Below the pieces are notes generated by a model that worked only from the letters and a program-made list of their open reading frames with translations, searched no databases and was not told the origin of the DNA. The translations under genes and the position numbers were made by a program. 64,000 nucleotides of DNA, taken from the NCBI GenBank assembly GCA_905331475.1, contig CAJNYU010000545.1, positions 1 to 64,000 on the forward strand. Direction: 5' to 3'. Source of the stretch: Rotaria socialis. Taxonomy: Eukaryota > Rotifera > Eurotatoria > Philodinida > Philodinidae. Position 1 is the stretch's first letter. The number at the start of each line of letters is the position of its first letter. This document shows positions 56,715 to 64,000 of the stretch, in pieces.

Positions 56715-59140
56715 CAATACCTAAGGGTTAGGTTAACCCTAATCCGCCCACCTGGGGTCCGTACGGATCCCAGCTCAAAATAAGAATTCTGAAAGTGCGT
56801 CTTGTTCTTTTTACGAGTACGTCTCAAATGGACAAAAATTCTATAGATTGGTGGTATATGATACTCTGCTTCAGTATAACATGAATTGAAAAGTTAAACG
56901 CTCACAATTAAGTTTGAACCTCATCCAACTTAGAATAGTACAATATAAGCGTTTATAGAGGTGGTCGGGTTAGGGTTAAAAAAATAACATTAATACGCAA
57001 GCAGTAGCATTGCTCTTAGCTTAATGCCAACACGATATCCCTAGCAATGTCTATAAATTCAAAATCAAACCTTTCTCAAGGTCTGTTTGAGACAAAATCA
57101 TGAGCAACCGTGTAATCCACTTGCTATTCTCTCCAATTGTATATGTTGGAATTGGAACAGAGCTCATGAAAGACTAGAAATAGGATGAAACGAAGTGTAA
57201 GCAGTAATGCACATCTTTTCAATCCAAAACCCAGGACATTATCGATCAGTCGGCTCTTGTCGGGCGGGTTATAATTCCGAAGTAACATGGTGACCGGATT
57301 CGGTTGGTTAATTTCTGGTGAATTCCGATGATTTTCTTTGTTTTCTTATGAAATCTGGTTACCGGAATCCGCCGTGTCGCATGACGCTCGATTCCATAGT
57401 AGATCCGGCTTAATCAGTCTCACCGGAACCAACCGGGCCATATCAGAACCGAACGGTCCTACTCACCGGATTAAGCCACTTACTAAAACACAGATCTGAC
57501 CGACGACATCTACAACTAATTACCAGATGCTAAGGGAAGATCTTGTGATCCATTCCGGTCCTTAATTAACAGCTCATCCAAGCGATGAAAAGCATGAATT
57601 AAAAAGTATGGTTCATCCAATAGCTTATTTATGAAAAATCAATCCACATGAGCAACATGATTATGTATTGATTGATGCTGAGCGAAGTTATCGACTCGAA
57701 TGAATCTCACTAAACTTGCTTATCATAACTCCAGCTAATATAACTTAATTCTACGATCGATTCCTGCCCTAACCCGAAATCCACAGCCAGTAATGATTAC
57801 CCAGGGCGAAATAAACTTGCTATATACTCACACTATCTTGTTCGTCCATGCAGCTCGACAAAATTTAAAACGTATTACACACGTGTTTCCTCGATCTGAC
57901 AACACCAAAAGCATCATTTCAAATCACCAGCAAACGCTTTCCGGACGCTGAAATGTTGCTTACACATAATATTAATAATTTCATATGCCACTAAATCGTT
58001 TTCAGATGTAACTCAGAATCCTCTTTCCTGAAGAAAAGCTACGTTGAAACCATCGGGAATGATTTTTTGAACGATTTTTTTATGTCTTAGGGAATTTTTC
58101 GATACGTCCAGGTTGAGCTGCAGAGTGATTTTCGCCGAAGGAAAGTGTGGTTGGATCCGTAATGAAAGATGCTTAGAATCCCGTTTCAGGAAGACAAGCT
58201 TCGTTCGAACTATCGACAATGTTTATTTGAACGATTCTATACGACTGATACAATATTTTGATTGGTGCAAAATGACGCGTGGAGCGATTTTCGGTTAATT
58301 ATTATGCAACAAGATGACTCTTTAGATATATTCATAATGATATTAATTGATGAAAAAGTTAGTAGTGATATTCCAGAATGACATTCAGATGCATTTTCAA
58401 TGAACTATTAATGATTTTGATGGATGCAAAATGATTGATGTAGCGGTGTTTTCAAGAATTGAAATTATACAAGATGACCCACGAAACGGGTTTAGAATCT
58501 TGTTTAATGAATAAGAAGTATGGTAGCATGGTTCTGCATTATTTTTAGCGTGTTTATTGTTAGTCGAGCTATTGATCGATTCGGGTTGCAATGTTGTTCA
58601 AGGTGGTTGTTATTGGTGGAAATCCTTATTGTGCAGTCTGTTTTGGTGATATTAGGACTATGTAGGATTATGCATGAGGCGTAGTTTTGTCGGTTGGTAC
58701 GCGTTTTCGGAAGACTACAGATTATTCACCTTCTGATTGAAGAATGCTTGTATGAGGGATTTTGTATGAGGACCTGGTCATCGGAATCTGATGGAATCCG
58801 GTCAAAGCTGTTGTGAAGCCCTTAGGAACCGGGCATCATCCGGCAGTCGGAGTCGATTGGTTTCGACAATGTTCGGTTGTATCATCCGGCAGGAAACGAC
58901 CGGATCATTTTCCTTTGAATTCCTGCCCGGATTCCGGGAGCAGAGATTCCGGCGAAATCCCTGTCGGGTCCTGGCAGATTTGAGTGGGAAACATGCCGGC
59001 TTCTAGAGTGATCCGGGACCAGTTCCGATGGGTTCCGGCAGGATCCGGAGGCAGGATCGAGTGCCTTGGGTATTTTATTTATATATAAATATAATCGTAT
59101 TTTTCTTTCCTATTTATAAGTCTTCGTATTTATCTGTAAT
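56715..59140. repeat. Less AT-rich repeat region, TCCGG-rich and diverged tandem units
   Basis: Two blocks rich in ATCCGG/CCGGAAT motifs lie at about 57290-57480 and 58770-59060. Between them, about 58010-58600, diverged units of roughly 150 bp share AGCGATTTTCG, ACAAGATGAC and TTAGAATC. No gene recognised; the 71-aa plus frame at 58791-59006 is low-complexity. Confidence 0.45.
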
Positions 59141-59164
59141 ACGTGAGATTTTTCAATGTTTTTA

Positions 59165-59252
59165 GGACTTCTTTGCACTCCCCGGTACTTCTCTGTACTT
59201 CCCGGTACTTCTCTGAACTTCTCGTACTTTTGTACTTCGGAAGTACAAAAGT
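59165..59252. repeat. Short tandem repeat with a perfect palindrome
   Basis: Three to four copies of a unit like CCCGGTACTTCTCTGTACTT run from about 59177 to 59225. They end in ACTTTTGTACTTC-G-GAAGTACAAAAGT (59226-59252), a perfect 13-bp inverted repeat. Confidence 0.75.
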
Positions 59253-60185
59253 TCGCTTTTCCATCGTTGCTATAAATGCACTTAATTCTACTCGAAGAAA
59301 CGATGCCATTATTTACATCGTCACGCACGGGAGGAAAGAAGACACAATAGAGAGAGATGAAGAGAGAGGAAAGAATGAATGCAAAAGAACGGTTGACGTG
59401 TGTACATCTCGAGTTGGATTGCACATAAAAAAACACAATACATATAAAATGAAACAAGAACGTATAAGAGTTAAATAAATAATATTTGTTAGAGTACTCT
59501 CTAACACCCCCCCCCCATCCTCAGAATCAGCTTGCCACTTTGGGGTATAGGTTTGGGCTGAAACTTTCAGAAATGAATGGGTTTAGTGAGAAACGCTTGT
59601 GGTAAAAGTTTCAGCCTTGTATACCTTACTAAACTAGACTTATGAGTTGTTTTTTAACTGTCACGAGATTCAAAACAACTTCATGACTGTGAAAGTTATC
59701 GAGGTCGGGTGGATTTCAAATTAAAGCTAGCCTTCATACGCAACGTTTCATCGGACGGAATTTTGAAATTCGCTTCTATTAATTTTTAACCAGTATTTCA
59801 TTTCGTATGACAGCCAAATTAGGTATAAAAAAACGCGCTAAATCAGACTTTTCTCAGTCCAGGAATAAAATATCGAAAATCTGATCGATGAAAAGTTAGC
59901 TCTGATTGAGACCTTTAAAATAAAATAAAAAATATCGGGGAAAGCTAAAGCCAAACGAAAGTCATATCCGTTTTGCTGCTTGAGACCCATGTTTTGAGAC
60001 CAACATTAAGGAGTTTTTAGAAAAGTGTGTGGGAGTAGAGAAGATAAAAGAGTATTTCTTCAATAAGTCTCTCAAAACGTAACCTTTTTTCAAAAAATTA
60101 TATATATTCTGAAAGAGGAGATCACGGGAAATCGTGCTGTGATAAAAACTCGATTTCAGTTTTTTCGAAAAATTGGCTTTCCTGG
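59253..60185. other. Non-coding, no gene recognised
   Basis: Contains a GAGA-rich tract (59349-59372) and a poly-C run (about 59507-59516). Open frames on both strands at 59110-59507 overlap the repeat and look like chance. Confidence 0.4.
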
Positions 60186-60235
60186 GGGGGGGGGCCTTAA
60201 AGCAGCACTTGAATGATGTTAAAATTCATGATATN

Positions 60236-60271
<36 letters not shown>

Positions 60272-60335
60272 ACCCCCCCCCCCCCCCCCCCCCCCCCTTA
60301 AAGCAGCACTTGAATGATGTTAAAATTCATGATAT
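60186..60335. other. Probable assembly artefact: duplicated 40-mer around poly-G/poly-C
   Basis: The same 40 bases, starting CCTTAAAGCAGCACTTGAAT, occur at 60195-60234 and 60296-60335, separated by one N and about 60 C. A poly-G run precedes the first copy. This looks like two reads joined at a homopolymer. Confidence 0.85.
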
Positions 60336-60589
60336 ACAACTTAGTCGATCTGGATCATTTACATTATATGCTAGTGATGTTAGCTCGAGGCTGTGGGCAT
60401 GGGTGATGGTGGGAGCGGGGATGCGTGTGCCACTAAAAATCTTCCGATCACACGCACACCCACACCCTCAAGATAGTGAGCAATTTTTTGTAGTTTATTA
60501 ATCTTGTCTATTTAATTTAAAAGATCGCTGAAGAAAAAGATAAAAATATATTAAACGATGGTGAAATAGGTTCTTTTTCTTCGGAATAA
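60298..60589 (+). CDS. 3' end of an unrecognised gene (5' part lost in the assembly gap)
   Basis: Exon to 60489 reads LNDVKIHDIQLSRSGSFTLY, then ASDVSS; a telomere-like insert keeps the frame open for about 25 codons, then DSEQFF. A GTAGTT donor and AAAAG acceptor lead in phase 0 to exon 60524-60589 (IAEEKDKNILNDGEIGSFSS, stop). The pieces look truly coding but the family is not recognised. It ends 97 bp from the Nudix stop (convergent). Confidence 0.45.
60390..60470. repeat. Telomere-like palindromic repeat inside an exon
   Basis: GTGGGCATGGGTGATGGTGG on the left and CACACGCACACCCACACCCT on the right, with GCGTGTG/CACACGC forming the inner stem. Same motif family as at 30071 and 56456. Confidence 0.6.
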
Positions 60590-60685
60590 AATTTACTGTT
60601 TTAGTGTATTGGATGCTTATTGACATATCTAAATAAAAGAAGCACGTATTGATGTTTTTTTTTCGTTTGAAATCTAATGTCCAAC

Positions 60686-62491
60686 TTACTTAATGAACGG
60701 ACGCAATGTAACATATATGTCGCGTCGTGATCCGGGATTATTCTGAATAATATCATCGATTTTTAACCATTCAACGACCTACGACCAAATGAAAGTACCC
60801 ATTTTTGAATTCAATGTGTTTTTGAAAGTGAAAAAATACGGATAATTACCTTATTTTCTTTGGTATCGTTTAAACTAAATTTCACTTCGTTTTCATTAAC
60901 ACGAACAATGAAAAGACCTATGCTGCGCATCTTATCACCAGTACCTAGTTTGCTGTCAACGCGACAATGCTCAAAGTGATCTTTTTTTAAATGAAGGAGA
61001 TGACAAATATTTTTGTTGTTGATTGGTTTGTGAATTCTGCCTCTTTTTAATTTAATTGAAACCTCTTCAAGCAATTCACGCACAGATGCTTCCCATGGAG
61101 TTTCCAATGTACCATCTTCCTTGATTTTTGGATGACCTTTGATAGCGCTCCAGCTTCCATGGTGATTTTGGACTCCCAACACCTAAACATATATTGTATA
61201 TAATGAAGAAAACAAAATTAATTACTTCTAATCAAAATACCAAAACTATTAAGCTATCTATAAAATGGAGTTTAGCTCACGAAATAAACATCGAAGGCAA
61301 ATTATTTTTGGAAGAAAATACGATTTATTTACCTCATTTTTCGTATTGAGAAACATAAAACCATATGATATATTGTCCATTATCAATTGTGCTTGATTTA
61401 CCCAATTTGCTTGTTTACCAAACTCTTCGCGTACTACAAACATATCAATTGAATTATGACAGAATTTCGTAAAAGTAATTTTACATACTATACCCATGAA
61501 GTTTTTCCGCGACATCTTTATATATCTGTCCACTGGTTTCTCGTGACATCCCACATTTTTTATACTTTTTACCTTCTTCATTCCAAAACCCGTCCTTTGC
61601 GTCTTGAACTTTCTTAAGTTTTGTTATTATCTCTTGTTCACTTTGACCAGGAAACAACCTTCAAAAAGCACAGTAGAAATAAGAAAAAATAATCAACAGA
61701 TTGCTTGTGCACTATCTGATAGAGTTATGCTTACGGAATTATATTCTCAGGTAAACGACGATCTTCAGATGGTTGGTCTTTAACACATCTAATAAATAAT
61801 AAATCAATGTGGTTGAACTATATATGATAAAAAAAAGATAAATCTTTAGTATATGACATAAGCTGTTATGTATAAATGATTGTTTTTTTCCCACGTTAAG
61901 AAATCCAAAACTTATTTTATGACGAGATTTATTTAAAAAAATCTATTGAATCATTGATTAGAATAAGTGTGCTAAAATCCTTTCCTTATTTTTATAACTA
62001 AACAGTGCACCCATTTAGTTTACTTACTGAGGTTGATTAAAACTGCTTGTGGGAACGTTCGTTTTTTCATCAAGATTTTCGAACAATTTATCAGAACAAT
62101 TTGATATAAAAGCATCCTGCCCAGTAAGGATGATGCTTGGACCTATCAAGATTTGAATTTCTGCCGTATCTTGTACTTGACCAATGCAGTCTCCCGAATC
62201 TTGTCCATATTGCTCTTCGGAATTTGTTAAATTTTGATCATTCTGATTTTCTATTGTTGTTACAGGATAATTGTCAGGATTATATCCATGTACGATTTGA
62301 GATGTAAACGAGCAATCTGTAAAATAAAATCATACATGAAGTATCAACCCACCTAAAACCGGGCTTTATTTGAAAACAGGACATCGTTTTTGTCATAGCT
62401 GCAGATTAAAAAATGCAGTTTCATTACCTTCATCATTGGCAGTTGAATTTTGATTAGATTGTGTTTGATAAGTATCATTTGAAAAATTCAT
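60686..62491 (-). CDS. Nudix hydrolase-domain protein, seven exons, 367 aa
   Basis: Exons: 62491-62428, 62316-62028, 61788-61735, 61658-61489, 61433-61333, 61182-60850, 60778-60686; all GT-AG, phases agree, 1,104 nt. The first 120 residues are Asn/Gln/Ser-rich and disordered. A conserved helical segment (LFPGQSEQEIITKLKKVQDA, then GFWNEEGKKYKKCGMSRETS) precedes the Nudix fold. The Nudix box is SWSAIKGH-x(n)-E-x-PWEASVRELLEEVSI; Arg-Glu-Leu-x-Glu-Glu is intact, while the usual Gly after EE-x is Ser. An HLKKDHFEHC region and a VEWLKIDDI end follow. Layout resembles nuclear Nudix/decapping-type hydrolases that cleave nucleoside-diphosphate-linked substrates; the substrate is not known. Confidence 0.82.
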
Positions 62492-64000
62492 AGCTATATA
62501 ATAATAAAAAATATAATTTTAGATAAACGTTTCATTTTTAATGATTTGTGAATATGAAAGCGAAAGAATTCTTCGAAAAATTTAAGTTGACAAAGAGATC
62601 ACTATGTTGAAAAATCAAGTGCATACTAATCACCCTATTCTCATCGAATATCACAATAAAAAAATAGGCTAATATTCTATCATTCATTGCATTATAGTAG
62701 AGAGAGAGAGAGAGTACCTACATAAAAACTGTAAAACAAAACATACTTACTAGGTTTATTTGATATAGTTATGTGTAGCGGAATGCCCATCATTATATAC
62801 TATGTGAAATGCAACTGATGTAAAATAAATCTGTATCAACATGAAAAACATAGAGGATCTCATAATATATAAAGCTCAGGAGATCTTGCGCTTATGTTTC
62901 TACATAGCGGTGCTAATTTTGTGTGCCTCGTCTCACTTACGAAACTGAGAATCAGTAGTAATGAATGATAAAATATAAGATAGATAATAGTAAATCACTC
63001 ATAAATAGCTTCTTCTCTTCTTGCTGATGAATTATAAATTACGTGGATTTGAATCTTAGCAACTTTTAAGTAAATTATCAGTAAATATTGTCCAAATCAT
63101 TTTATTTATTATTAAAAAAATATTTCTAAGCACTATTGTCTTCATCATCAGTTGATTTTTCTCTGTTTTACGCTTTACTTGTTTACATATTTTTCTTATT
63201 ATTATTCTTATTTCTAACATGATTGATCAATACGAGGAGAAACAAATAATTGTAAAAGAAAAGGAACGCACGAGCACACCAGTTTATCGAAAATGCGACA
63301 GTACGATCAAACATATAAAAGCTTTCTTTCTGTCGAATAGAATTGCGAGTAACAAGAAACTTCACAGGTCTACTTCTGAAAAAAGGGAAAAAATCGTCGC
63401 CATATACGCATCATCTATAACGATAGTATGTCTACGGGCGCCTAAGTTTTCTCTCATTGAGTTTTATTCTTTTGCGCAAACGTGCATATTTAAGTGACTT
63501 TACAGTTCCTTTTTCATAAATTCTTACTATATAAATAAAGAGGAATTAAAGAAAACAAAATTATTTTCACGAAGGAAAACATTTTAGATGTAAAAAGACA
63601 AGGAAACATTACATGAATACTATTTTTTGCATTTAAATTAGTCATAATGAAATGTAAATAGAAAAAGATCAATAATTGGGCGTGATTTTCTATTCTCTCA
63701 ACTTCGGTTGAAATATAAGATGTCGAACGGAAAAATATCGAAAGATAAATATGCCGAAAAGGAGTGAGTGTGAGCCTGTATACATGAATATGGGTGTCCC
63801 TGGGTAGTCAGCGAGACCCACACGCATGCGCTCATTGGAATTTGCGCCTTTCACTGATTTTTCCCAGGAAAATCACGATTTATGTACCGTATTGATAGAA
63901 ATCGACGACTTCGAGGACATCGGTCTACACGAGGAAAATAAATATCTAGATAAATAAGAAAAACTTTCAATGAGCAAAATCAGAGTGTGGTGGTAAGACA
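62492..64000. other. Non-coding to window end
   Basis: Upstream of the Nudix gene. A GA repeat lies at 62699-62714. Frames on both strands at 63183-63497 overlap each other and lack features. A GGGTGTCCCTGGGTA and CCCACACGCATGCGC cluster lies near 63790-63830, distantly like the telomere-type repeats. Confidence 0.4.

Noticed and set aside
63183..63497. Overlapping open frames on both strands near the window end
   Set aside because: They mask each other, have no motif and start in non-coding context.
1..64000. CRISPR arrays, bacterial operons or phage genes
   Set aside because: Split genes with spliceosomal introns throughout and no regularly spaced short repeats.

Overview
This window looks like nuclear DNA from a small-genome metazoan, most likely a bdelloid rotifer. 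That is an inference from several features: AT-rich sequence, split genes with mostly 50-70 nt GT-AG introns, animal genes (SLC28, PPIL2, KGD4/MRPS36, GPKOW, a claudin-like protein) next to single- or two-exon genes of microbial or fungal style, a Penelope-like element with a GIY-YIG domain, and short TGTGGG-type motifs resembling the bdelloid telomere repeat. No database search was possible, so names rest on motifs and intron-phase-consistent exon chains.

Layout. 0-2.2 kb: a decayed Penelope-like retroelement with a nested inverted-repeat element. 2.6-7.3 kb: a sushi/CCP-repeat gene built partly from 591-bp tandem units that include their introns. 7.9-9.5 kb (-): a five-exon SPFH/band-7-like protein. 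10.7-14.1 kb (-): a complete 16-exon concentrative nucleoside transporter. 15.9-16.9 kb (+): an unrecognised 286-aa protein. 17.0-20.0 kb (-): KGD4/MRPS36, then PPIL2 (U-box cyclophilin). 20.7-22.2 kb (+): a membrane-anchored chitin-deacetylase-like protein that has lost its metal ligands. 23 kb: a hAT-type MITE. 25.1-26.3 kb (-): a claudin-like protein. 29.3 kb: a MITE with a 9-bp target duplication. 31.2-32.2 kb: a GRDP/DUF1399-like gene ending in a glycine-rich tail, followed by a perfect 106-bp inverted repeat. 34.1-35.3 kb: a secreted clan GH-A glycosidase. 35.6 kb: a tRNA-headed SINE with 17-bp target duplications. 37.5-40.5 kb: a B-box-like/coiled-coil exon, then a TRAF zinc finger-coiled coil-DKNYY-repeat gene. 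42.6 kb: an FAD monooxygenase. 44.9-46.1 kb (-): GPKOW. 46.9-48.7 kb: a short LTR retroelement with a gag remnant.

From 48.7 to 60.6 kb the window is a graveyard of gene fragments, inverted duplications, GC-rich palindromic DNA, tandem repeats and assembly gaps (N runs and poly-C). The last 2 kb of genes hold a seven-exon Nudix hydrolase (60.7-62.5 kb, -).

The housekeeping genes show no shared pathway. The most unusual items are the tRNA-derived SINE, the telomere-like palindromes (one inside a coding exon), the TRAF-coiled coil-DKNYY architecture, the 591-bp exon-plus-intron amplification in the sushi gene, and repeated inverted duplication of exon pieces around 51-54 kb.
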